This document shows positions 19,816-27,628 of a stretch of DNA of 33,035 bases, piece after piece (the first letter of the stretch is position 1; each line of letters begins with the position of its first letter). The notes below the pieces were generated by a model. It was not told where the DNA came from, did no database searches, and was given only the letters and a program-made list of their open reading frames with translations. The DNA is taken from contig JAJZEE010000038.1 of assembly GCA_021805735.1 (NCBI GenBank), positions 1 through 33,035 on the forward strand, given 5' to 3'. The translations under genes and the position numbers were made by a program. The stretch is from Bacillota bacterium. Its GTDB lineage: Bacteria; Bacillota; Bacilli; Alicyclobacillales; SLC66.

Positions 19816-20994
19816 TCAGATAACTCCTTTAACTCTTAGCTCCTCAACAGCATCCGGTGCAAATCCAAGCTGCTGGAGAATTGCCAATGTGTGCTCACCT
19901 AGCTCCGGAATGCTTCCCATCTTTACACCCATACCTTCCAACTGAACTGGGGGACACAGGGCTGGCAACGGTCCGACTGGCGATTCCACACTGTGCCACC
20001 GATTTCTGGCTGTCAGTTGTGGGTGCTCGGCGAACTCCAGGACTGAATTCATATGCGCCGTCGCAACGTTGGCAGCTTCAAGGCGTTCCATGACAACTTC
20101 AAGACTGAGTTGCTCAAAGACGGCTTCAATAATCTCCTTTAGCTCAAATCTGTTTTTCACTCTGTGTGCATTGGACTGAAACCGGACCTCGTTGGCCAAG
20201 AACGGCATTTTGAGAACAATGGAACAAAAATTCTCCCATTCTCTATCGTTTTGAACCGCGACAAAGATCTGCTTATTGCCAGCAACGGAGAACGGACCAT
20301 ACGGATAGATAGTGGCGTGACTTAGTCCTGTCCTAGCCGGCTCCCGTTTTGTAAACATTGAGTAATACAGCGGATGACTCATCCATTCGCCTAATGCCTC
20401 AAGCATGGATACATCCACGCGTGTACCGGCACCTGTTCTTGCGCGGGTCAACAGTGCTGTAAGAATACCTGTATAGGCGTACATGCCAGCCGCTATGTCA
20501 GCAATGGAGATTCCGACCTTGGAAGGCGCATCCGCGGTTCCAGTCATGGACGTCAAGCCTGTTTCGCACTGGATGAGCAGGTCATATGCTTTTCGGTCCC
20601 TGTATGGTCCATCAGGTCCGTATCCTGAAATATTGGCCATGATCAACCTGGGATATTTATCCTTCAGAGTTCCCCATCCATATCCAAGTCTCTCTACAGC
20701 ACCTGGAGCTAGATTTTGCGCGAGGACATCGGCCTGACCAAGAAGCAAGTCCAAAATGTGTCTGGACTCAGTTCTTTTTAAATCCAGGGTTACGGACTCT
20801 TTCGATCGATTCAACCAGGTAAAGTAACTGGACATTCCGTTCACAGCGTTGTCATAGTGCCTGGCGAAGTCTCCAGTTCCAGGACGTTCTATCTTGATAA
20901 CTCTCGCGCCGAGGTCCGCCAGTTGCCGCGTAGCAAAGGGAGCAGCGACAGCCTGTTCCAGCGATACGACCGTAATCCCTTCCAATGGCAACAT
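19816..20994 (-). CDS. Class III (CaiB/BaiF) CoA-transferase
   Basis: The 392-aa protein moves CoA between carboxylic acids by a covalent aspartyl intermediate. The N-terminus LEGITVVSLEQAVAAPFATRQLADLGARVIKIERPGTGD is diagnostic, followed by SVTLDLKR, NLAPGAVERLGYGW, ANISGYGPDGPYRDRKAYDLLIQCETGL (the catalytic Asp is in AYD) and ADIAAGMYAYTGILTALL. ATG 20994 has a strong GAGGAGG. It is the last gene of the minus-strand catabolic operon. No acyl-CoA ligase is present in the operon, so this enzyme probably loads CoA onto the pathway acid, using an end product such as acetoacetyl-, acetyl- or succinyl-CoA as donor (inference). Confidence 0.93.
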   Translation of the reverse strand: MLPLEGITVVSLEQAVAAPFATRQLADLGARVIKIERPGTGDFARHYDNAVNGMSSYFTWLNRSKESVTLDLKRTESRHILDLLLGQADVLAQNLAPGAVERLGYGWGTLKDKYPRLIMANISGYGPDGPYRDRKAYDLLIQCETGLTSMTGTADAPSKVGISIADIAAGMYAYTGILTALLTRARTGAGTRVDVSMLEALGEWMSHPLYYSMFTKREPARTGLSHATIYPYGPFSVAGNKQIFVAVQNDREWENFCSIVLKMPFLANEVRFQSNAHRVKNRFELKEIIEAVFEQLSLEVVMERLEAANVATAHMNSVLEFAEHPQLTARNRWHSVESPVGPLPALCPPVQLEGMGVKMGSIPELGEHTLAILQQLGFAPDAVEELRVKGVI

Positions 20995-21030
20995 GAATGC
21001 CCCTCCTCTTCACCGAAGGAAATCTTCTAT

Positions 21031-21339
21031 TCAACGCAGACCAAGAGTGGCTACTACGTCCATCGTGATCACAACCGTTGACGAATTCTCACACTTGTCT
21101 TGCAGGAAGGGTACCTCACTACTCGTGAGGTTCATGAGTGCTTCACAATATGTCGCATGGTTGATAATCCCCCGACGTTCGAGAACAAGTAAACTGTCAC
21201 GGATCCGTTCAAACAGTGGCTCGAGGTTGAGAAATCGTCTATTTTGTATTACGACCTTCTGACCTCTTGTCAGTAGTTCAATGACGGCAGAAATCAGTTT
21301 CTCCTGCTCGTACGTAAAATGCGCAATTGATTGTTCCAT
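21031..21339 (-). CDS. Unrecognised 102-aa protein of the catabolic operon
   Basis: I do not recognise a family. From ATG 21339, chosen because AAGGAG lies 6 nt upstream, the protein is 102 aa; an earlier ATG (21372) overlaps the HMG-CoA-lyase stop as ATGA. The first part is helical (HFTYEQEKLISAVIELLTRGQKVVIQNRRF). A second amphipathic stretch follows (LEPLFERIRDSLLVLERRGIINHATYCEALMNL), then a strand-like C-terminus (STVVITMDVVATLGLR). There is no signal peptide, membrane segment or metal motif. Its place between the lyase and the CoA-transferase, with tight spacing, suggests an accessory or regulatory subunit for the pathway (inference). Confidence 0.75.
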   Translation of the reverse strand: MEQSIAHFTYEQEKLISAVIELLTRGQKVVIQNRRFLNLEPLFERIRDSLLVLERRGIINHATYCEALMNLTSSEVPFLQDKCENSSTVVITMDVVATLGLR

Positions 21340-21368
21340 ATCTGTCTCCTTATTGATTGCACTGTAAC

Positions 21369-22265
21369 TCATGTTGCTTGTAACGCATGGCTTGGCAAAT
21401 GCCTTTCGTTGTATTGGTCACGGATGAACACGGCGCTATCCATCAGACGGTCATAATTGATACCCGTATGGATATCCATGCCGTGCAGCATGTAGAGCAG
21501 ATCCTCTGTCGCGATATTTCCGGCGGCGCCTGGGGCATATGGGCAACCACCCAGACCTCCGACAGCGGAATCGAACTTGAATACGCCATATTCCAGGCCA
21601 GTAAGTACGTTTGCTAAGCCCGTACCTCTCGTGTCATGAAAGTGTAAGGCCATACTATCCTGTCCCACAACGTCCAATGCCCTGTCGAGGAATTGTGATA
21701 CTTGAAGGGGATTCGCCACGCCGATTGTATCCGCGAACGAAATTTCATAGATTCCCGCCTCGAGTAACGTTTCAGCAATACTCAATGAAATATCTACGGG
21801 GACACGCCCTTCATAAGGGCAGCCAAACGTTGTAGAAATATACGCTCGAACGGGGAGCCCCGCTGCCAGAGCATGATGAGATACTTCCCTACAATCGTGC
21901 AATGACTCGACGATTGACCGATTGAGATTCTTGCGGTTGTGTGACTCGCTTGCGGAGAGAAACAGAACAACTTCGTCCACATCTGCTGCGAGCGCGCGCT
22001 CAAGACCTGATGAATTGGGAACCAGCGCAGCATAGGTAATCTCGTTTACCCGACGGATGTTGCGAAATACTTCGGAGGCATCAGCCAGCGGTGGTATCCA
22101 CCTGGGGTTCACGAACGAAGATACCTCAATGTAACTCAAGCCTGCCCCACTCAACAGGTCGATCCAGGCTACCTTATCCTCTGTCGGAAGTATCTTTGAT
22201 TCATTTTGCAACCCGTCACGTGGTCCCACTTCACGGATGATGACCGCTTCCGGAAACATAGACAT
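21369..22265 (-). CDS. HMG-CoA lyase family enzyme
   Basis: The 298-aa protein belongs to the DRE-TIM metallolyases. The N-terminal REVGPRDGLQNE carries the catalytic Arg and metal-binding Asp; SFVNPRWIPPLADASEV, TTFGCPYEGRVP, FADTIGVANP and LHFHDTRGTGLAN (metal His pair) follow, and GGLGGCPYAPGAAGNIATEDLLYML carries the signature Cys. The classical reaction splits 3-hydroxy-3-methylglutaryl-CoA to acetyl-CoA and acetoacetate; relatives cleave other 3-hydroxy-3-methylacyl-CoAs. ATG 22265 follows a GGGGGG run. It overlaps no gene and sits about 20 bp after the acyl-CoA dehydrogenase. The operon contains an AUH-like hydratase that would supply such a substrate. Confidence 0.93.
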   Translation of the reverse strand: MSMFPEAVIIREVGPRDGLQNESKILPTEDKVAWIDLLSGAGLSYIEVSSFVNPRWIPPLADASEVFRNIRRVNEITYAALVPNSSGLERALAADVDEVVLFLSASESHNRKNLNRSIVESLHDCREVSHHALAAGLPVRAYISTTFGCPYEGRVPVDISLSIAETLLEAGIYEISFADTIGVANPLQVSQFLDRALDVVGQDSMALHFHDTRGTGLANVLTGLEYGVFKFDSAVGGLGGCPYAPGAAGNIATEDLLYMLHGMDIHTGINYDRLMDSAVFIRDQYNERHLPSHALQAT

Positions 22266-22284
22266 ACGCAACCCCCCACAAGTA

Positions 22285-23442
22285 TCAATATGATCTTGGC
22301 AACCCCAGGACGTGTTCACCAACGTACGAAAGGATCAAATTCGTTGAAACTGGCGCAACCTGATAGAGGCGGGTTTCCCTGAACTTCCGCTCCACATCGT
22401 ACTCTTCGGCAAACCCAAAACCTCCGTGCGTCTGCAGCGCAACGTTGGCTGCCTCCCAGGACGCGTCTGCAGCAAGGAGTTTTGCCATATTTGCCTCAGC
22501 TCCACATGCCTCACCTTGGTCAAACAGTTGCGTGGCGCGATAGCGCATGAGGTCTGCCGCCTCCACGTTTACGTGTGCCCGCGCAATGGGGAATTGCACT
22601 CCCTGGTTCTTTCCTATGGGATTTCCAAAAACAATGCGCTGACTGGCGTATTTGGTCGCTCGATCCACAAACCAACGACCGTCTCCAATGCATTCCGCAG
22701 CGATGAGAATTCGTTCTGCGTTCATCCCGTCCAGAATGTAGTGAAATCCTTTTCCTTCTTCTCCAATGAGGTTATCAACGGGAACTTCCAGATTGTCGAA
22801 GTAGATTTCCGTCGTAGCATGGTTCATCATCGTTCGAATTGGTCGAATGGTCATCCCGTGTCCCAGAGATTTCTTGATATCCACCAACAAGACAGACAGT
22901 CCGTGGGTGCGCTTTTGCACGTCCTTCAAGGGGGTAGTTCGAACCAGTAGCAACATCAAATCTGAGAATTGAGAGCGGGAAATGAAGACCTTTTGGCCAT
23001 TGACTACATATCGATCTCCCTTTCGAACTGCGGTCGTCTTAAGTTGAGTCGTATCTGTTCCCGTATCAGGTTCAGTCACGCCGAATGCTTGAAGACGTAT
23101 GGACCCGTCCGCTATTTTCGGAAGATACTTTTCCTTCTGTTCCTTTGAACCATGCCGCAGCAATGTTCCCATCGTGTACATCTGGGCATGACACGCGCCG
23201 GAATTACCTCCGGAACGATTGATCTCTTCGAGGATGATTGAACCTTCCGTGATTCCAAGGCCAGCTCCGCCATACTCCTCCGGAATCAGAGCGGATAAAT
23301 ACCCTGACTGCGTCAAAGTCTTCACAAATTCCTCTGGATATTGATTGTCAGCGTCGACTCTACGCCAGTATTCGTCCGGAAATTTACTGCAAAGTTTCTG
23401 GACAGCCCTTCGTAGATTCGCATGGAGCTCGAGTTTGCTCAT
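22285..23442 (-). CDS. Acyl-CoA dehydrogenase with an isovaleryl-type catalytic Glu position
   Basis: The 385-aa FAD enzyme introduces a 2,3-double bond in acyl-CoAs. Typical segments are ALIPEEYGGAGLG, AFGVTEPDTGTDTTQLKTTAVR and NGQKVFISRS, and LQTHGGFGFAEEYDVER near the end. The usual C-terminal catalytic Glu of short- and medium-chain enzymes (YEGTSEI) is replaced by YQVAPVSTN. A Glu at residue 243 in DGMNAERILIA aligns with the catalytic Glu of isovaleryl-CoA and long-chain dehydrogenases (GLDLERLVLA). This favours a branched or bulky substrate. The start ATG 23442 lies about 60 bp after the hydratase stop. Electrons would go to an ETF not encoded here. Confidence 0.93.
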   Translation of the reverse strand: MSKLELHANLRRAVQKLCSKFPDEYWRRVDADNQYPEEFVKTLTQSGYLSALIPEEYGGAGLGITEGSIILEEINRSGGNSGACHAQMYTMGTLLRHGSKEQKEKYLPKIADGSIRLQAFGVTEPDTGTDTTQLKTTAVRKGDRYVVNGQKVFISRSQFSDLMLLLVRTTPLKDVQKRTHGLSVLLVDIKKSLGHGMTIRPIRTMMNHATTEIYFDNLEVPVDNLIGEEGKGFHYILDGMNAERILIAAECIGDGRWFVDRATKYASQRIVFGNPIGKNQGVQFPIARAHVNVEAADLMRYRATQLFDQGEACGAEANMAKLLAADASWEAANVALQTHGGFGFAEEYDVERKFRETRLYQVAPVSTNLILSYVGEHVLGLPRSY

Positions 23443-23504
23443 CGAAGTGTCCCCCGCATACTGCGTGATGATGAATGCAGCCTGGAAACAGGCAGCAACT
23501 ACTT

Positions 23505-24290
23505 TCAGAGACCCAGGAACTTAGGTTCGCGCTTTTCGTTGAAGGCCCTAATTCCCTCATATCGGTCTTCACTGGCAACACACTGGTTATAGAACTGAAT
23601 TTCAGCCAATCTGGCTTGTTCGTCAGTCATGGTGAAGAGGTCATCTATCCCACGCTTGCTCAACTTCACCGCAAGCGGGGCATTACGGCTGATTGTGTTC
23701 GCAAGGGCCAGAAATTCACTTTCCAGGTCATCCGGCGCGACAAGTCGGTTGCATAAGCCCATTGCATTCACTTCGTCCGCGCTGAATTTCCGGCCAGAAA
23801 GAATAATCTCCTTTGCCCTATGGACTCCTATCCTTTTGGCCAGAAGACGGGTACCCCCGCCACCCGGCATGATGCCTCGGGTGGTTTCAGGCAGTCCAAA
23901 AACAGCCCTTGTGGATACAATCCAGAGATCGCAGTTGAGAGCAAGTTCCATTCCGCCAGCTAATGCATACCCGTCCACGACAGCCACTGTCGGCATCGGC
24001 AGATCCGCCAGGCCATGAAACATCTTCTGGAACACTCGATGTTGATCACGCCACTGCGCATCGTCCAGGCTGTTGCGTTCCTTTAGGTCGGCGCCGGTAC
24101 AGAATGCCTTTTCGCTTGAAGAACGAACGCCGACAACCCGAATATCCTTCGTTTCACTCAACTCTCGGCATACTTCAATGAATTCCTCCGCCATGGCCGT
24201 GTTGAAGGCGTTCATTACATGCTCACGATGAAGCACTATTTGCGCCACGTGTGGGTGGTCGGGGAGGCGCTCCCAGTAGACGTTTGCCAT
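23505..24290 (-). CDS. Enoyl-CoA hydratase, AUH (methylglutaconyl-CoA hydratase)-like
   Basis: The 261-aa crotonase-fold protein should hydrate a 2-enoyl-CoA. Oxyanion-hole residues are in AFCTGADLKER and GYALAGGMELALNCDL. The two catalytic Glu are in GGMELAL and VFGLPETTRGIMPGGGGTRLL. GADLKER and PGGGGTRLL are closer to AUH, which acts on 3-methylglutaconyl-CoA, than to standard EchA. The start ATG 24290 has AGGAG 7 nt upstream; a GTG six bases earlier is possible. It follows the decayed dehydrogenase remnant and precedes the acyl-CoA dehydrogenase. A 3-methyl-branched substrate is likely by motif and context, but this is inference. Confidence 0.92.
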   Translation of the reverse strand: MANVYWERLPDHPHVAQIVLHREHVMNAFNTAMAEEFIEVCRELSETKDIRVVGVRSSSEKAFCTGADLKERNSLDDAQWRDQHRVFQKMFHGLADLPMPTVAVVDGYALAGGMELALNCDLWIVSTRAVFGLPETTRGIMPGGGGTRLLAKRIGVHRAKEIILSGRKFSADEVNAMGLCNRLVAPDDLESEFLALANTISRNAPLAVKLSKRGIDDLFTMTDEQARLAEIQFYNQCVASEDRYEGIRAFNEKREPKFLGL

Positions 24291-24296
24291 GGTCAC

Positions 24297-24475
24297 TCTC
24301 CTGTCAAGAACGCGTCATACGCTACTCGTTACCGCCAAACCGTTATTACCGAGAGCCACTTCCTTCACGATTTCCGGAGTCGACAAGCTAACGAGTGTCC
24401 AGCCTCCTGAAGTCGTTTGGCCATCGGACGCCCCATGTTGCCCAAGCCTACGAAGCCAACTTTCACAGCGACCAC
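24297..24475 (-). pseudogene. Internally deleted remnant of a 3-hydroxyisobutyrate dehydrogenase-like gene
   Basis: From GTG 24475 the minus strand reads a clear NAD-binding start, KVGFVGLGNMGRPMAKRLQE followed by AGHSL, as in the beta-hydroxyacid dehydrogenase family, then stops at 24365 after 36 codons. In another frame, directly overlapping, it continues as VSLSTPEIVKEVA, like the conserved STxSPE segment that lies near residue 95 in full proteins, and ends at about 24301. The intervening 60-70 codons, the catalytic domain and the C-terminus are missing. The remnant lies between the decarboxylase-family gene and the hydratase and keeps the operon direction, so the gene was once part of this pathway. 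Confidence 0.75.
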
Positions 24476-24487
24476 ATCCGTCTTCGT

Positions 24488-24859
24488 TTACTGAAATTCA
24501 TCAAACACCTTTTGTGCAATCTTGAAACTTTCTACGGCGGCCGGTACTCCGCAGTAGATTGCAGTTTGTAGAAACACCTCAACTATCTCCTCTTTCGTGC
24601 ATCCATTTCTAAGCGCTCCCCGAACGTGCAACATGAGTTCATCTGGACGGTTCAGAGCTGTCAGCATGGAGAGATTCACCAAACTGCGAATTTCCTTGGA
24701 CAATCCTGGTCTACTCCAGACGGTACCCCAGCAGTATTCTGTGACCAGTTGTTGAAATGGGATGGTGACCTCAGTCGCATTGGCCAACGACTTGTTCACG
24801 TACTCATCGCCGAGAACTTCGCGCCTTATTTGCATTCCTATATCATATTTATTGCTCAT
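24488..24859 (-). CDS. Carboxymuconolactone decarboxylase (CMD) family protein
   Basis: The 123-aa protein has the all-helical CMD fold. It resembles 4-carboxymuconolactone decarboxylase PcaC: GMQIRREVLGDEYVNKSL at the N-terminus, TEYCWGTVWSRPGLSKEIRSLVNLSMLTALNRPDELMLHVRGALRNGCTKEEIVEVFLQTAIYCGVPAAVESFKIA in the core, containing the HVRGALRNG and AIYCGVPAA motifs of PcaC. The family also includes AhpD-like peroxidases, but no CxxC is present. I chose ATG 24859 (GGAGG 9 nt upstream); ATGs at 24868 and 24865 are too near the site. Its role here may be decarboxylation of a lactone or beta-keto-like compound; the aromatic beta-ketoadipate pathway is not otherwise present in the window. Confidence 0.88.
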   Translation of the reverse strand: MSNKYDIGMQIRREVLGDEYVNKSLANATEVTIPFQQLVTEYCWGTVWSRPGLSKEIRSLVNLSMLTALNRPDELMLHVRGALRNGCTKEEIVEVFLQTAIYCGVPAAVESFKIAQKVFDEFQ

Positions 24860-24887
24860 GTTCATCATCCTCCACTCTATTGACTCT

Positions 24888-26108
24888 TCATAGATTTCTT
24901 ACGTCGTCCAACACTGCGCTAAGGTACTTCATAAAGAGCTCTGGATGTTCGGCCATTGGAAAATGTCCGATTCCTTTCATCGCAATGAACTGTCCACCCA
25001 TACGTTCCGCCGCTTGTCTACTCATCTCTGGCGTACACGAGTAGTCGTATTCCCCCGTCAAAATCCAGAGAGGACATTTTGCGGTTCCAATGGATTCGGA
25101 TACGGACGGCCAGTCCTGGCTGTAAAAATAGGTGTCTCCTTGATAAACGCCCGGCGCACCCTGCGAGTACTCCCAGAGAGTTAGCCTCCGTTCGTATTCC
25201 GGGCTGTCTGGCGCCATTAGGCCTGCTACCCAGGATTGAAGAAATCTCCCGCCGTTTACCTTGGGATGATTGGTCCATGGTACGTATCTTCCTCGTGTTC
25301 CAAATCCGCCTTCAATGGAGATCGCCGCTTTGAACAAGTCTCCGTATTCGGCGGCAAGATACAGCACAATCGCGCCACCCATTGAACTGCCAGAAATGAT
25401 GGGTCGCTTGTCCGCTAGACCTGTTGCCTTGATAAATCCAATAATCCAGTCGGTGTACATTTGTGTCGTCAGTTGATATGGGTTTTTCCACCATCCTTCG
25501 GGTGGTTCAGACCGACCATGAAATGGCATATCAACGGCGTACATGTGCCAATGTTTTTGCAGTGCTTCATTACCCAGCAAATGTTTGTACTGCCTGGAAT
25601 CCGAGCCGGCAGTATGGAGGAAAATAATCGGGTCCCCTGTTCCCGCCTCCTCGTAATACAGAACACATTCACCTTCAGGCATCTGTGTCCTTACATAGCG
25701 CCCCTGAATGGTTTCGGAAAGAAACTTCCGCGGACCAGTATGAGTCTGGTCATTCTCGCTGCGCGCCAGAGTACAAATCCGTTCGACAGCGGCCACGGAC
25801 TGCGCCCACTCCAGTCGATCTCCTTCAATGATAACTCCCGGCACATGAGCAATCATGGCTTGGAGAGTATTGTGAAAAGGAGGAGGGCTCGGGGAAAGAA
25901 ATTTTCCCCACGAGTCTGCCGGTACATCCAGGGTGAACGACCAGACGTCTCCAATCGTTTGTGAGTCTGTGACCTCTATAGAGTCGTCACTTAGTTTCCA
26001 TAGGTACCGTGACTTGTCCACCTTGATAAGAAAGCTCAAGTTCAAGTTTTTCTTCAGGTAGGCAAGTTCAGTGTCTTGTAAGCACTTGGTGAGCCAATCG
26101 TTCAACAT
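24888..26108 (-). CDS. Alpha/beta hydrolase with an N-terminal SCP2-like domain
   Basis: The 406-aa protein combines two parts. Residues 1-120 look like an SCP2 sterol-carrier-type lipid-binding fold: a strand-rich region ending with FTLDVPADSWGKFL, then a helix pair and VIIEGDRLEWAQSVAAVERI, resembling the SCP2 C-terminal pattern. From about 140 an alpha/beta hydrolase follows, with IIFLHTAGSDSRQYKHLL (oxyanion loop), the nucleophile elbow GSSMGGAI, an Asp in LTGEYDYSCTPEM and the catalytic His in KGIGHFPMAEHPELF. I chose ATG 26108 because GGAGGGG lies about 8 nt upstream. It probably hydrolyses an ester or lactone of a hydrophobic substrate (inference). It is 30 bp from the CMD gene. Confidence 0.85.
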   Translation of the reverse strand: MLNDWLTKCLQDTELAYLKKNLNLSFLIKVDKSRYLWKLSDDSIEVTDSQTIGDVWSFTLDVPADSWGKFLSPSPPPFHNTLQAMIAHVPGVIIEGDRLEWAQSVAAVERICTLARSENDQTHTGPRKFLSETIQGRYVRTQMPEGECVLYYEEAGTGDPIIFLHTAGSDSRQYKHLLGNEALQKHWHMYAVDMPFHGRSEPPEGWWKNPYQLTTQMYTDWIIGFIKATGLADKRPIISGSSMGGAIVLYLAAEYGDLFKAAISIEGGFGTRGRYVPWTNHPKVNGGRFLQSWVAGLMAPDSPEYERRLTLWEYSQGAPGVYQGDTYFYSQDWPSVSESIGTAKCPLWILTGEYDYSCTPEMSRQAAERMGGQFIAMKGIGHFPMAEHPELFMKYLSAVLDDVRNL

Positions 26109-26152
26109 CTTGATCCCCTCCGAAATGGACATTACCGTTGCATTGAAGCGTG

Positions 26153-27508
26153 CTATTCAGCGCCTAATTCCTCGAGAGAGCGGCCCTTTGTCTCCGGTCC
26201 AACTCGCCAAACCAGAACTACCGCAAGCCAAAACCCAATCGCCATGGTCAGGAAAACGCCGTAGTAGAAGTGCGTTGAAATGAAGATCCCAAAGACAATT
26301 GGACTGATGGCGGCTGCCAGACGTCCTCCTGCTGTGGCCCAAGCCGTAGCGCTGGATCGGACCTCAGTGGGGAACAACTCGGGCGCGTAAATGACCGTTC
26401 CGGCCACACCTTGTTCATAGATGAAACTGAGCAAAGCAGCGCCAGCAACGAGCACCCCAGGTGTATGCAGTGTTCCGAAAACCAGTGCCATGATACCGCC
26501 GAGTCCGAACCCAACGTAAAACAGTTGTTTTCGACCGAATTTTTCGACCGTATAAAACGCTGTTACCCGACCAAGAATAGCTGCGATTGCGACGTAGAGC
26601 GTGTAGGTGAACGTGTGAACCAGACTCAGATTAAACACATTTGACAGAATTGCAGGCAACCACAGCAAGAATCCATAATAACCGTAGTAGCTGAAAAAGT
26701 AGTATCCGACAGCTAGCAGCATGCGCGCTCTGTACTGGTTGCTCAGTAGTTCCGACAGAGGTACTCCCCGCGCCACCGGTCCGCTGTCGCTCAAGTACAC
26801 CTCTGCCCCCAGTTTCTGTAGACTCTCATTTGCTTCCCTTATCTTCCCTTTGCGCTGCAGCCACCTCGGTGATTCTGGCAGTACAGTGAAGATAGGTATC
26901 AACAAGACAATCGGTAAGCCGCCAATCAGAAACAGATACCGCCAGTTATTGATGTCGGCCGATATCAAGTTGAGGGCCAAAATGGCCGCGGCCAGTAGAC
27001 CAAAAGGCCAGAGAATGGTGATGAACCCGAGGAACCTGCCACGATATTTACTGGGAGCATATTCGGCTACCATCGATTCCACAATCGGCAGCATTCCCCC
27101 AATGCCCAAACCGGTAAGCACGCGCAATACCCCAAGTTCAACTTGCGTTTGCGCAAACATGGTTAAAACCGAAAATATGGAATACACGATGACCGAAGAT
27201 GAGAATCCCACCCGCCGGCCGAATGCGTCGGAGATACTCCCCCAAAGCACCGCGCCTACCATCATGCCCCAAATGGACGCAGAATTGATAAGCCCGGAAA
27301 CTTTCAAACTGATATGCATGATCTTGATGACCGCGGGAGTTGCGTAGGACATTAAGTATGTGTCAAACGAATCAAACACAAATCCCAGAGCAACAATGGT
27401 TAGTACATAGTAGTGAATCTTATTCGGCTTCAAAATGCCCACGATATTTCCAACCGTTTTCTCGTTCCATGCCTCTTTCATCGCTTCCATGACTTCACTA
27501 ACTCTCAT
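26153..27508 (-). CDS. MFS transporter, organic/aromatic acid:H+ symporter type
   Basis: The 451-aa protein has about 12 hydrophobic segments and starts FDSFDTYLMSYATPAVIKIM, typical of the AAHS/SV2 branch of MFS (FDxFD/DxxD in helix 1). The first half carries LWGSISDAFGRRVGFSSSVIVYSIFS and LTGLGIGGMLPIVESMVAEYAPSKYRGRFLGF; the second half has YTVEKFGRKQLFY and APELFPTEVRSSATAWATAGGRLAAAISP. Relatives import aromatic acids, nicotinate or small organic acids with H+. It lies between the aldehyde dehydrogenase and the alpha/beta hydrolase in the operon and probably takes up the pathway substrate. The ribosome-binding site before ATG 27508 is weak. Confidence 0.88.
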   Translation of the reverse strand: MRVSEVMEAMKEAWNEKTVGNIVGILKPNKIHYYVLTIVALGFVFDSFDTYLMSYATPAVIKIMHISLKVSGLINSASIWGMMVGAVLWGSISDAFGRRVGFSSSVIVYSIFSVLTMFAQTQVELGVLRVLTGLGIGGMLPIVESMVAEYAPSKYRGRFLGFITILWPFGLLAAAILALNLISADINNWRYLFLIGGLPIVLLIPIFTVLPESPRWLQRKGKIREANESLQKLGAEVYLSDSGPVARGVPLSELLSNQYRARMLLAVGYYFFSYYGYYGFLLWLPAILSNVFNLSLVHTFTYTLYVAIAAILGRVTAFYTVEKFGRKQLFYVGFGLGGIMALVFGTLHTPGVLVAGAALLSFIYEQGVAGTVIYAPELFPTEVRSSATAWATAGGRLAAAISPIVFGIFISTHFYYGVFLTMAIGFWLAVVLVWRVGPETKGRSLEELGAE

Positions 27509-27628
27509 ATGGCTGGATTTTAAAATTTGGGTATTTCTGAAGCAAACCGACGTTCGGGTTATGAGAGCATCACTCCCCTTGAAGCATTTCCATTCAAAGT
27601 GGTTCTGAGAGACTACCGATGAGCATCG

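Noticed and set aside
24626-24883. Plus-strand frame opposite the CMD-family gene
   Set aside because: It is a shadow of the carboxymuconolactone-decarboxylase-family gene.
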